The notes under the pieces are model-generated. The model had not been told where the DNA came from, searched no databases, and worked only from the letters and a program-made list of their open reading frames with translations. From positions 31,147,891 to 31,211,890 of the forward strand of contig NC_055990.1 in NCBI RefSeq assembly GCF_018446385.1: 64,000 nt of DNA, given 5' to 3'. A program made the translations under genes and the position numbers. Origin of the DNA: Zingiber officinale (lineage: Eukaryota > Streptophyta > Magnoliopsida > Zingiberales > Zingiberaceae). Below, one piece after another: positions 1 to 9,778 of this stretch (within the stretch, counting starts at the first letter, position 1; each line of letters starts with the position of its first letter).

Positions 1-370
1 AGCGGAATGGGGATAGTGCTACTTTCGCCTCAAGGAGAACGGATGCATCTATCCATCCGGCTGGACTATCGGGTAACAAATAATGAGGCAGAATACGAAG
101 CCCTCATAGCCGGATTGCAAGCCGCGCGGCATGTTGGAGCCAGTCGGGTCGTGATCCACTCGGATTCACAGCTTGCCGCTTAGCAACTCATGGGCGCTTT
201 TGAAATAAACAATGCCAGACTTAAATTGTACGTGGAGGCCTTTGAAAAGCTCAAGGCCGGCTTCACTGAGGTAGTAGTCCAGAAGATACCCCGAGCGGAA
301 AATCATGGGCAGATGAGTTAGCCAAACTCGCGAGCTCAATATCGTCGGTCGTCATCCAGCCACCCATCGA
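1..370 (+). pseudogene. RNase H domain remnant of Tat-type pol
   Basis: Reading frame 1 from base 1 gives the C-terminal half of a retroelement RNase H, with motifs NNEAEYEALIAGL near residues 27-39 and IHSDSQL near residues 52-58. These match the second RNase H typical of Tat-lineage pol, which degrades the RNA strand of the RNA/DNA hybrid. A TAG at 181-183 follows SDSQLAA where a Gln codon is expected (CAG to TAG). Near base 310 the frame shifts by one base; the continuing frame reads ADELAKLASS, the usual end of this domain, and runs on into the integrase linker. The N-terminal part is outside the window. Confidence 0.75.
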
Positions 371-380
371 GCAAGTATAT

Positions 381-1655
381 TTGGTAGCACACGTGGACCG
401 GATGGACGGCCTCACATTCCCAAGCGATTGGAGAGCGGCCATCATGGAGTTTCTGCGCTCAGGGGCCTCACCGTCCGATCGGGATGAAGCCCAGCTACAA
501 AGGAGAAGAGTCGGCCGGTTCACTCTCATCAGAGATCAGCTTTACAAAAAGGCTTTCTCCCGACCACTGCTAAAATGCGTCAGCTCAGAAGATGCAGAGT
601 ACATTATCCAGGAGGTACACCAAGGATCTTGCGGAGGTCATCCGAGCGGCCGATCTTTGGCTAGGAAGATCCTGCTGGCCGGATACTTCTGGCCAACGCT
701 ACATGAGGACGCTGCTCTGACCGTCGCAACGTGTCTCTCCTGTCATAAGTACCATAATTTCTCGCATAAGCCGACAAAGGAAATGAAAGCGTCCGACGTG
801 TCTTGCCCGTTCGACCAGTGGGGCATGAACATCGTAGGACCCTTCCCTATGGCGACCGGACAAAGGAAGTTTCTATTGGTGGCGGTAGATTACTTCTCCA
901 AGTGGGTGGAGGCTGAGCCGTTGGCCAAGATAACCGAGCACATGGTCAAAAAATTCATCTGGCAAAACATCATCTGTCGGTTCGGCATTCCGCGTCAGCT
1001 CGTGTCGGACAATGGGTGATAGTTCGTCGGAAATCAACTCGAAGAATGGTGCAAGGGATATGGCATCGAGCAGCACTTCACGTCCGTGGCGTATCCCCAA
1101 AGCAATGGTCAAGCCGAAGTAGCCAACAGGGAGATACTCCGAATTCTTTGAGCTCGGCTCGACAACATGGGAGGGAGTTGGGTGGACGAGCTGCCGGGAG
1201 TCTTATGGGCCATCCGCACGATCTCTAAGGAGGGAACGGTAGTCACCCCGTTCCACCTGGTATACGGAGGAGAGGCGGTCGTCCCAGTCAAAGTCGGCGT
1301 AGAGTCCGCCCGGATCCAAAACTACGATGAAGATAATGTCGAGCGGAGGCAGCTGGAATTGGACTTGATCGACGAGGAGCGAGCCAAAGCGTCCGTCCGG
1401 CTGATGGCCTACAGGCAGAGAATGAAGCAGAACTACAACCGTCGCGTGGTTCCTCGAACATTCCAGGTGGGCGATTTGGTTTGGAAGAAAGTCAAGTCGG
1501 TCGGGGATGTGGGCAAGTTGGAGGCTCCCTGGGCAGGATCGTTCAAAGTCATCGAGAAGCTCCGATCGGGATCTTATTACTTGGAAGATGAGGATGGACG
1601 AAGGCTAGAGAGGCCGTGGAGCGTAAACCACCTCCAGTCCTATCGGGCTAGATGA
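381..1655 (+). pseudogene. Tat-lineage integrase, broken by three stops
   Basis: Integrase inserts element cDNA into the chromosome. The HHCC zinc-binding part is visible around residues 77-125 (HQGSCGGH ... CLSCHKYH). The core follows, with the first Asp in VAVDYFSKW, the second in LVSDNG and the Glu in NGQAEVANREIL. The C-terminal part includes QVGDLVWKKVKS and SGSYYLEDEDG, the GPY-like end of gypsy integrases, and there is no chromodomain. The frame is interrupted by adjacent TGA and TAG at 1017-1022, right after SDNG, and by TGA near 1150. All three fit C-to-T changes at Arg (CGA) and Gln (CAG) codons. Otherwise the frame is continuous to the stop at 1653-1655. Confidence 0.88.
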
Positions 1656-1787
1656 AAGGTGCGCTGATGTAATATACTTTGAAATATTCTGTTCGAATGT
1701 ATTATTTGGTTGCAGGAATGAAAGCTATAAGAACAAAGACATGATTTTGGCGCACCAAGCGAGTAGCAGCATGATGCCGTGGCGAAG

Positions 1788-2060
1788 ACCCCGAGCTGTT
1801 CGGCCGGGAGTATATTATCCGAGCCCAATGCTCGATGGCAAAGACCCCGAGCCGTTCATCCGGGAGTACATTATCAGTGCTAAATGCTCGATGGAGAGGA
1901 ACCCGTGCCGTTATGCCGGGAGTATATTATCCAAGCCCAATGCTCGATGGAGAAGACCCCGTGCCGTTCGGCCGGGAGTATATTATCCGAGTTCAACGCT
2001 CGATGGAGAAGACCCCGTGCCGTTCGTCCGGGAATATATTATTCGAGCTATTAGCTCACC
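1788..2060 (+). repeat. ~56-bp tandem repeat, about 5 copies
   Basis: Five consecutive units of about 56 bp, each containing GCCGGGAGTATATTATCC or a close variant followed by a GCTCGATGG(A/C) motif. Units differ by a few bases. The array begins about 130 bp after the integrase stop and abuts a second, unrelated array. Tandem arrays between pol and the 3' LTR are common in Tat-lineage elements. The short ORFs across it repeat the same peptide and look non-coding. Confidence 0.85.
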
Positions 2061-2063
2061 ATG

Positions 2064-2540
2064 GAAGACCGTCGAGCGGCGACGTTAAACTCTAGAGTCG
2101 GACCGGTGACTATAAACCCTCTGGCTCGAAGACCGTCGAGCGGCGACGTTAAACTCTAGAGTCAGACCGGTGACTATAAACCCCTCGGCTCGAAGACCGT
2201 CGAGCGGCGACGTTAAACTCTAGAGTCGGACCAGCGACTATAACCCCCCCCCCCCCCCGGCTTGAAGACCGTCGAGCGGCAACGTTAAATTCTAGAGTCG
2301 GACCGGCGACTATAAACCCCTCGGCTTGAAGACCGTCTAGCGGCGACGTTAAACTCTAGAGTCGGACCGGCGACTATAAACCCCCTGGCTTGAAGACCGT
2401 CGAGCGGCGATGTTAAACTCTAGAGTCGGACCGGCGACTATAAACCCCCCGGCTTGAAGACCGTCGAGCGGCGACGTTAAACTCTAGAGTCGGATCGGCG
2501 ACTATAAACCCCCCAGCTTGAAAACTGTCGAGCTCCGACG
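2064..2540 (+). repeat. ~62-bp tandem repeat, about 8 copies
   Basis: About eight head-to-tail units of roughly 62 bp. Each starts with GAAGACCGTCGAGCGGCGAC and continues through an ACTCTAGAGTCGGACC motif to GACTATAAACC. Most units are nearly identical, pointing to recent homogenisation. One unit carries a run of about 14 C residues near 2245. The last unit is diverged. No coding potential is apparent. Confidence 0.9.
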
Positions 2541-2899
2541 TTAAAACCTCCGGCCAGACAAAGATAATAAAAGGGCCGACTCGTGAGTCGATCGGCCGAT
2601 CGGCCAAGTTATTAAAGAAACTTCATGAGCATCTAGCGGGGATTCCATTTTAAAAAGTACGGACACGCAGCCGAGCGGCCTAGTTATACAAAAAACTTCG
2701 CTAAAAATTCCTTGAGAAGGTCGGGCAAGACGAGAAATGATTAACGAAAAGAAAGAGGGAGGAGACTTGAACGATTGTATTTCGCGGTCTGAGCGGAGGA
2801 CACAAGTATTGATAAAGCTAATAACAAGATAGTAGGTATCCATTAAAAGTCCGGCCCTTAGAGTCGATCGGAAGAGGTACAAAAAACATTACAAGAAAA
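2541..2899. other. Non-coding spacer inside the Tat element
   Basis: This stretch lies between the tandem arrays and the 3' end of the antisense gene. I see no conserved protein, no repeat and no RNA gene. It contains several of the GAGCGG/GATCGG-type words seen throughout this element. It may hold the 3' untranslated region of the antisense gene. Confidence 0.5.
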
Positions 2900-5146
2900 T
2901 CATAAACGCTCCTCACTCCGTGGCTCGAAGATGGGCTCCGGAACGATGTCTAGCAGGTCGGCCATGTCTCGGGGGGGGGGGGGGGCGGGGGGGGTAGAGA
3001 TATCCTCGGAGAGATGGCCCTTGCCCTTCAAGTAAACAGTGGTCGCCCGGATAGCCTCTTCGAAGGACAGAACCAACCGATCGCTAAACTTTTCACCAAA
3101 GGCATCCGATCGAAGGTAGTTCTGTCTCATCACTTTGAAGCGGTCAGGTTCTCCATCTTGGTATTCCTTTAGTGCCGCTCGAGAAGCGTCGAGAGCCCCT
3201 TGGAGCTCTTCCTTATCCTCCTGCAGTTTAGCTTCAGTGGCAGATTAGCTATCTTTCTCAGCAGATAGCAGGTCGGTCAATTCAGTGACGCGCTACTCCA
3301 GCGCCCGAACCTGCACCTTCATTGCGTCAAGATCAGCAACGACCCTATTTTTTCTGTTAGTGGCCACAGTGATCTGGTGGTCGTGGGACTTGACTTGGTT
3401 TTCAAGTCCAGCCACCCTGGTTTCCAGGCCGGAAGATTTGTGCTGCTTGGCCGCTAGCAGTTTTTCTATTTTGGCCAGCTTGGATTTGAGCGTGGCGTAC
3501 AGGGCCCCTCAGCCGGCACCCCTCCAGAAATTTGGAGCTTCTTCAACTCCTCCTCCAGTTCGGCCAGACGATTGCTGACCGCTATGTTCTCCACCCATTG
3601 TTGCGTTCGGATGGGATAGCGTCAGTAACCCGGTGAAGTCGTCATAATAGCGTGTTAAGAAACATACCCCGGTGGCTTGCTGCATGTGGCTGTCCGCCAA
3701 CTGACCAGGAGTCATCAGGGCCACTCTAGCCCTCGCATCTTCCGACGTCTGGGCGAGCGGCCCCCGGATGGTAACTTGGTGCTCGGGAGCGGCGGGCTGA
3801 TCCGCCGCCAAAAGGAACTCCTCGGTGGGGAGACGGAGGACGAACTTGATCATTCGGCGGCCGCTCGGATCTGATTGGGTAGAAACAGCTCGGCTGGAAG
3901 ACTCGCCGATCGGTGCAGAAGTAATGTCCAAGTGCTTGAGCCGAAGGCGGACCCGGGGCACAGAACTAACGGGTGGTGCTCCAGTCGAGGCTGCTGGCTG
4001 GCCAAGCTGGGAGGGGGTCCAATCAAAAGAAATGGTCTCACATGCAGCAGGTAGCAGGTCGATTGCCTCTGGGGGGGGCGTCGACTGGCCCAATCATCGG
4101 CTCAACGAGCTCAATGGCGGTCTGGCGACGTTTGCGAGTTATCAGTGGGGAACCGCCGGCCGATTGCTCGGCGTCCTCTGATGTGGGCTACTGACCGGCC
4201 GAAGAGACAGCATCCCCGGTCGCTCCAGTGGCGGTACCCTGAGCGGCAGACTCTCGGGCCTCAGTTGGAGTCCCTTCACTTTCGCCCTCATGCGAGCCGA
4301 CCGGTGCAATGCCTCGATCGGCCATCTCCTTGGCTGCCACCGCCTCAATCTCAGCGGCCTTCAACTTCAGCCGATCGGCAACCTTGGATCGCCACATGAT
4401 GTCAGCTGCATAACGGAAGAATAAATCAGTTAGACCAAAAGGAAAAAGGACAAGGAGAGTGCTTACCCAAGCTGCTCGGAAGCTTTGTGCGGATCGGGCT
4501 CAAGCCAAATACATACAACACCCCCTCGTGAAGTAGTTTATCGATATTGAACCTCTGGTCGGCCAGTAGATTAGCCGCATGAAGATACTCTGGCTGGTTC
4601 TTGTATTTGCCGAGGTTAGGCGGATCCGGCACGGTGGTTTGCCACTTGGTGCGAAAGGAGGGCAGTTGGGGAAAACGAAGGTAAAAATAATTTTCCTTCC
4701 AGTGCTTGTTCGAGGTCGGCATCTTATCGAAGAAGACGAAGCCGATCCGCGACTGGAAAAGAAAAGTACCCCACTCGGACTGTTTTGGGTAGTAAAAGTA
4801 ATGAAAAATTCTGGCAGCTTGAAGAGGATTACTACGCCGCATAGCAACCTAAAAGAGTTAGGGACAAGTTGGCCGAGCGGGATGCGGAAATAATTACAAA
4901 CTTCCCGGATAAAAGAGTGTAGAGGGAAGTGCAGACCGGCCACAAATTGTTCGCGGAAGAAGCAAACAGTGCTGTTCGGCGGGTTAGAGGGCTGGTCGGA
5001 AGAGGTGGCTAAAACCAGTCTATGGTCAGAAGGTAGTTCAAATTCATTAAGGAAGCGTCCGACGTCAGTTTCGTCGAAGCGGCTGACCATGGTCATATAT
5101 CATAGGCCAGGAGAAGGACCAGAAGGCTACGAAGTGCTAGCCATCG
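2900..5146 (-). pseudogene. Antisense gene of Tat element with Transposase_28-like domain
   Basis: Read on the minus strand this is one gene with recognisable order. From about 5096: MTMVSRFDETDVGRF, then a block FFREQFVAGLHFPLHSF ... IPLGQLVPNSFRLLCG that resembles Pfam Transposase_28 ('putative gypsy type transposon'). A conserved stretch (YYPKQSEWG ... KMPTSNKHWKENYF) follows after a one-base frameshift near 4820. A GTAAGC donor (4461-4466) and a TGCAG acceptor (4406-4410) mark a 61-bp intron. Next comes a low-complexity linker (about 4400-3510), a coiled-coil region with a few stops (about 3500-3140), and a conserved C-terminus RQNYLRSDAFGEKFSDRLV ending at 2900. An in-frame ATG at 5144-5146 is followed by two stops, so the original start may lie there. 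The protein's role is unknown; the Pfam name does not demonstrate transposase activity. Extra ORFs in this position are known for Tat-lineage elements. Confidence 0.78.
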
Positions 5147-5873
5147 CTGGAACAGTAGCGGGGAAGGAAGAGCCGAGGAAAGGAAAACGAAAGGGTTGAA
5201 GGAGAAGACTGAAACTACAGCGAACGAATGCAAAGACCACCAAAAAAGAAGAAAATGGAAGAAAGCAGAGATAGGAGAGGGCTTACTGGGAGCAAAGTGC
5301 AAGGGAGAAGGCCGAGAGTTTATCGGAGCACCAAGGCAAGCGGACACTGGAGGATGGTCGCGGAAGGAATCACCAAAAACGCAAAGGCAAGAGTGATAGA
5401 AGGAGGCTCAGTGCCGGCGCTTCTTAAACCCCAGTCTCGGTTCACCACAGCCGTCCGATCCAAGTCATCGAAAGAAGCGAGGACATCGGACCGTCGGATT
5501 TGAACCGACGTATGTCCCATCGAAGCTTACGCCCCCGCCGTATGATGACGCCGGACATGCCAAGTGGCGATCAACGATTGGACAACATGTAATGAGCGCC
5601 ATTACCCGCGCGTGGGCAGCTTAATGGGGATTGGCACGAATTCCAAGGAGACCCGACGACGCCGACCGTCCCGGAACAGTAGCGCAACAAGCAACAGAGG
5701 GAGATCAAAACTACAAGGCATAGCCATCAACTCGCCGATCGGCCTAGGGGGCCTCCTAGAGCCGATCGGAAATACACTTTCGGGAGTGGCGAAGTGAATG
5801 TCGCTCGACCAAATTCATAGTCCAGTCAGTCGGACTTGGCGCCTCCTTCGACTAGACTTGAAGGGGAGACATG
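5147..5873. other. Upstream region of the antisense gene and element 3' spacer
   Basis: No conserved protein is seen. On the minus strand this DNA would hold the promoter and 5' leader of the antisense gene; on the + strand it is the spacer before the LTR. The purine-rich AAGGGGAGAC at 5861-5870, immediately before the LTR, is the likely polypurine tract used to prime plus-strand DNA synthesis. Confidence 0.6.
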
Positions 5874-6675
5874 TGATCCGGTGATAAGGACGGGGGATCC
5901 TCGTCAGCGGGGGGTCAACGGCACGTGGAGGTCAAAGGTCAAGATAGTCATCCCGGAGACCGGCCGACCGGACAGGGCCCTGCAGGCCGACCGGCCGTGA
6001 ATTCTTCGAACCGAATGGAAGACAACTTGACTAGGGGTCGGGTTTCCGATGCTCAAGGTAAAAAGGCTTCAATGGTCGAGCGGGCTCACCGTTCGGCCGG
6101 GGCATAAAGCAACACAGGCAGGAGCAGTCTCAGCCGAGCATATGACCGATGCAGGAGTAATGTGCTTGTCGAGCGGTCAAGCCGCTCGGCCCTGGAACAT
6201 ACAAGGAGCGTAAGAGGATAAAGGAGACAGGGGATAACATCATCCTCGAGACACCTACCGCCGACAAGCAGCAGAGTTGGCGGTCGAGCCGTACACAGAA
6301 TCGTACGATGGAAGCTTCCACCGTCACATCCGGGATATGCTCGGACGATTGCGGAATGGCGCCAGAAGTACTTTTTTGACACAGGCTTGTTAAGGTATGT
6401 TTGGGGAAGCATGTACGCGTCGAGAAACGTGCCCGCGCTTCCCCGGGGTCCTATATAAAGACCCCAGACGTCGACGAATGTATGCACAACTATTTACTGT
6501 AGCCACGTTACCCTGCCTTTTTCGTTGCCTGACTTGAGCGTTGGAGGGCCATCGCCGGGAAACCCCTCCCGGCTCGGCTTCTTTGTAGGATCGTTGGAGA
6601 GCTACATCACCAGTCGGAGATAGCGGAGCGTGCCACGTCCCCAGCATCCGTCGACTCAGCGCTCGGACAGGATCA
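5874..6675 (+). repeat. 3' LTR of the Tat-lineage element
   Basis: The LTR runs from TGATCC to GGATCA, which are inverted copies of each other as expected for LTR ends, and follows the purine tract at 5861-5870. A TATA box (TATATAAA, 6452-6459) sits about 220 bp before the end in a GC-rich promoter. The last bases (GACTCAGCGCTCGGACAGG) closely match the ends of the LTR pair at 18201-21030. The start could be two bases earlier (TGTGATCC). The partner LTR is outside the window. Confidence 0.82.
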
Positions 6676-8899
6676 TTATTGATCAATTTTAATTTTGATA
6701 AGTTATTAGCTAAATTTATTAAGTTAGAAATATTTAATTAGTAATTAATTTTTTTTAGCATCCACGATAAAAATATATATATATAAATAACAATTAGTGG
6801 ATAAACACAATAGTATAAAAATTAACAATAAAAGAGAGAAATTGAGAAAGAAATAAAATTTAAAGTGAAATAATCTATTTTAATATTAAATATATTTTTA
6901 TAAAAAAAATTGAGCATGAAAATATCATGTCCAAATTTTATAACAAAATTAAAAAAAATAATTAAAATAAGTATAACCAATACATATTTTAATTTATCAG
7001 TGAAACCTAACTTACACTAGTAAAAAAAAAAATATTACTGTTCAAATTTAATTTTGATAAACAATAAATTAAACATTACCGATAAAATAAATTTGGCTAG
7101 TAAAAAATTACATATTATCGACTAAATCTAATTTTGGTTATAAAAAAAATTAAATATTATCAGCCAAAGTTTGTAAAAATTTACACAATAATGACAACAA
7201 GTATAAAAATTAAATATTATTAGTCAAATTTAACTTTAGCCATGCATGAGTGAGGAAGACAGAGTGCTCGAGAAGGTATGAAGATCAAGAGCTGGATGTA
7301 ATGAAAAGGGCGAACAAGCATGTGATTTAAATAGGAAAGAAAGGAAAGGCATTGATTGACTATTTTAGTGATATTGAGTAGGACAGAGGGGATAGTAATT
7401 TTTAATTATTAGATCAATTTTAATCTAACGGTAAATAATGTCAAAGTTGGAGGACCTTGCTTGCAATCCATTGCTGTTATTTTATCCAATGAGTGATTGC
7501 CACGTAGATAAACTATTGTAAATCTTAACCAGCAATTAAATTTAGAATTTAATATGAGCAATTTGAAAATTGTTGCTACAAGTTCAAACAATAGAAGTGA
7601 TTAGCAACAACGTTTGATACATAACTGATGTTAAAAGTATCCATTATCATTAGTTTCAAGATTGTTTTTTAATAGTTATATCATTAAGAGTAGTTTACAA
7701 TAGCGATTAATGCAAATCGCCGCTAAAACTATGCAATACGAGCAATTTGAAAATTCATTCTAAAACAATGGAGTAATAGAAGCGGTTTATAGCAGCATTA
7801 CAAAATTATGTTAAAAGTGTTCAGTAGGAACGATTTGATAATTGTTCTTAGAAGTTAGAGTAATAGAAACAGTTAGTATTAGCATTTGATATAGAACCGC
7901 TATTAAAAGTACCTAATATCAATAATTTCAATATTGTTTCTAATAGTTATATCATTAAGAGCAGTTTATAATGGTGGTTTATTCAAATCTATGCTAAAAC
8001 TATACAATAGGAGCAGTTTGAAAACTTATTCTAAAACAATGGAGCAATAGAAGCAATTTATAGCAGCACTTTACATAAAATGATGTTAAAAATATTGAGT
8101 AGGAATAGTTTGATAATTGTTCTTAAAAGTTAGAGCAATAGAAATGATTAGCAGTAGTGTTGACATATAAGTTATAAATGCTTCACTAGCTTTTTGGAGC
8201 TGGGCAAATATATCTACCTATAAATAAAACGAAAGGTTTTAACATGCATACTACAACAAAATATGAAAATGAAAGGAATAATATTAGTAGTATTTGGAAC
8301 AAGGAATTCATCTTATGATAGAGTTGAGTAATTCTATAGAGTTTATATAAGGTACGATCACGACCTTCAGTTAAGCATGTTGACAACCATATCAGTAGTG
8401 GTCAAAGGAGAAAATCAGAAAGTACTAATGTATTCATAATTTATTTTACCAGTATTACAAGAAGAATAAAAATCAATCCACAATTCAAACAAAAATAATA
8501 TCATAAACATCAAGTATATCCACATTTGTTGCCACCAACATAACTAACAAAGACTTATAATTGCTTGCAAAAGAAAATTATACCTCAAGATCACCTTACC
8601 CTATCAGATTTACCAAAAGATTTATATCAATATAAGCAAATATGATCTGCTGAAGCTCCCATAAAGAGATATCCTTTATAGCAGTATCTCATAGTTTCAC
8701 TAATTCATGCAAAACAGTTTTAACCATATCAAAGATATAAATTTTATTTAATATCAATGATAAAAATTTCATTTAAAAAAAAAAAGCTTAAAATCTGCTT
8801 AGATTTGGTATTAGAAAGAAAAACCTTGGGAATGCTAATAAAATTTTAGAACGTGGGAATTGCCTCATTCAAGTAAGCTAGTCAATTGCTATTTGTATA
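6676..8899. other. AT-rich intergenic DNA, no gene seen
   Basis: No conserved protein or RNA gene is visible on either strand. About 7020-7210 has repeated short words (ATTTTGG/TTTGGCTAGTAAAAAATTA-type) typical of decayed transposon ends. A tandem repeat occupies 7590-8190 and is listed separately. From 8190 to 8899 there is only AT-rich sequence. Confidence 0.6.
7590..8190. repeat. ~270-bp diverged tandem repeat, about 2.2 copies
   Basis: Units begin with (C/T)AATAGAA near 7589, 7859 and 8140 and share long blocks, for example ATAGTTATATCATTAAGAG and the sequence around CTATAACAATGGAG-like words. Shorter copies of the AATAGAAGC start occur midway through each unit, suggesting an older 90/180-bp sub-structure. 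Copies are roughly 75-80% alike by eye. The motif style resembles subterminal repeats of DNA transposons, but no end or transposase could be assigned. Confidence 0.6.
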
Positions 8900-8914
8900 A
8901 TAAGAGCCAGTGTA

Positions 8915-9085
8915 TTCAATAGCGGCGAATAGCGCGCTACATAGCGCGCTATCGCGCGCTACGACCAGCGAACGCTGCAGAGCGTTCGCTGAATCGCGAT
9001 TGTCCCGAATAGCCCACGCTATTCGGGACAAAAGCGTCGATAGCGCACATAGCGTGCGCTATCATGCCCTAGCGCCCCATAGCAG
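8915..9085. repeat. hAT subterminal TAGCGCGCTA repeats and two hairpins
   Basis: Many copies of AGCGCGCTA, TAGCGCGC and AGCGTGCGCTA lie in both orientations within 170 bp of the left end; related GCTACGCTA words occur at the right end (12572-12605). Two strong hairpins are present: 8966-8991 (11-bp stem, 4-nt loop) and 9001-9030 (12-bp stem, 6-nt loop). Clustered subterminal motifs are the usual transposase-binding sites in hAT elements; that role is inferred here. Confidence 0.75.
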
Positions 9086-9355
9086 GCGCTAAAATTACAA
9101 ATTGCTTACCAATAGTTAGGGCAAAGGTGAGTCGAATCGTGACTGTGGCAGAGGCGAAGGTAGGGCAGACTGCAGAGGCGACAGGCGGCGATCGGCGAGC
9201 AGCGAGCGGCGAGCGGTGACCTGTGAGTGGTGGCGAGGGACAGCGATTGGAGGTAAGCTTTTCTCCTTCCTTTCGTTTTCTTCGTTTAGGTTTTCCTTCT
9301 CATTTTTTTTCTCGAAGGAGCAAAAACGATTTCGCGATTTCCAGAAGTCGGGCAT

Positions 9356-9675
9356 CTGGATCGATCCAGCGATCGATCCAGGGTCGAACAGAAAGGATCT
9401 GGATCGATCCAGCGACCTATCCAGATCCTTTCTGTTCGAACAGAAAGGATCTGGATCGGTCGCTGAATCGATCCAGACCCTGGATCGATCCAGATCCTTT
9501 CTGTTCGACCCTGGAAGGATCTGGATCGATCTAGCGACCGATCCAGGGTCTGGATCGATCCAGACCCTGGATCGGTCGCTGGATCGATCCAGATCCTTTC
9601 TGTTCGACCCTGGATCGATCGCTGGATCGATCCAATTCCTTGGATCGATGCAATGATCGATCCAGATGCCCTGGA
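9356..9675. repeat. GGATCGATCC palindrome array in hAT 5' region
   Basis: About 320 bp dominated by the palindrome GGATCGATCC (often CTGGATCGATCCAG), spaced by AGATCCTTTCTGTTCGA-type words that also occur in both orientations. It lies between the left end and the transposase start, where promoter and leader are expected. The open frames crossing it (LDRSRSFLFDPG-type peptides) are by-products of the repeat. A similar GATCGATC array occurs in the unrelated Tekay LTRs. Confidence 0.8.
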
Positions 9676-9778
9676 TTGATTTTTTTTTTTTGTTGATTTG
9701 TTTCTAATTAATTAATTATTTATTCTGATTTTTTTCTTTTGTTTTTCTAGGATTTTGATTGTCTAGTTAGAATTTGCA

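Larger units (their letters stand above)
1..6675 (+). mobile_element. Ty3/gypsy Tat-lineage LTR retrotransposon, 3' half
   Basis: The window opens inside the RNase H region of a Ty3/gypsy element. Order on the + strand is RNase H, integrase, two tandem-repeat arrays, a long antisense gene, a purine tract and the 3' LTR ending at 6675. Pol followed by several kilobases of non-pol DNA with an extra ORF before the 3' LTR is known of the Tat lineage of plant gypsy elements, and the integrase has no chromodomain. The 5' LTR, gag, protease and RT lie left of the window, so age from LTR divergence and the target duplication cannot be checked. Coding parts carry stops and a frameshift, so the copy is dead. 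Lineage assignment is inferred from architecture and protein resemblance. Confidence 0.85.

Noticed and set aside
2064-2540. CRISPR-like regular repeat pattern
   Set aside because: Units are contiguous tandem copies without unique spacers, in a plant retrotransposon; no cas genes.
9216-9656. 146-codon ORF with LDRSRSFLF-type repeats in the hAT leader
   Set aside because: Direct product of the GGATCGATCC repeat; no conserved homology expected and it lies upstream of the transposase start.
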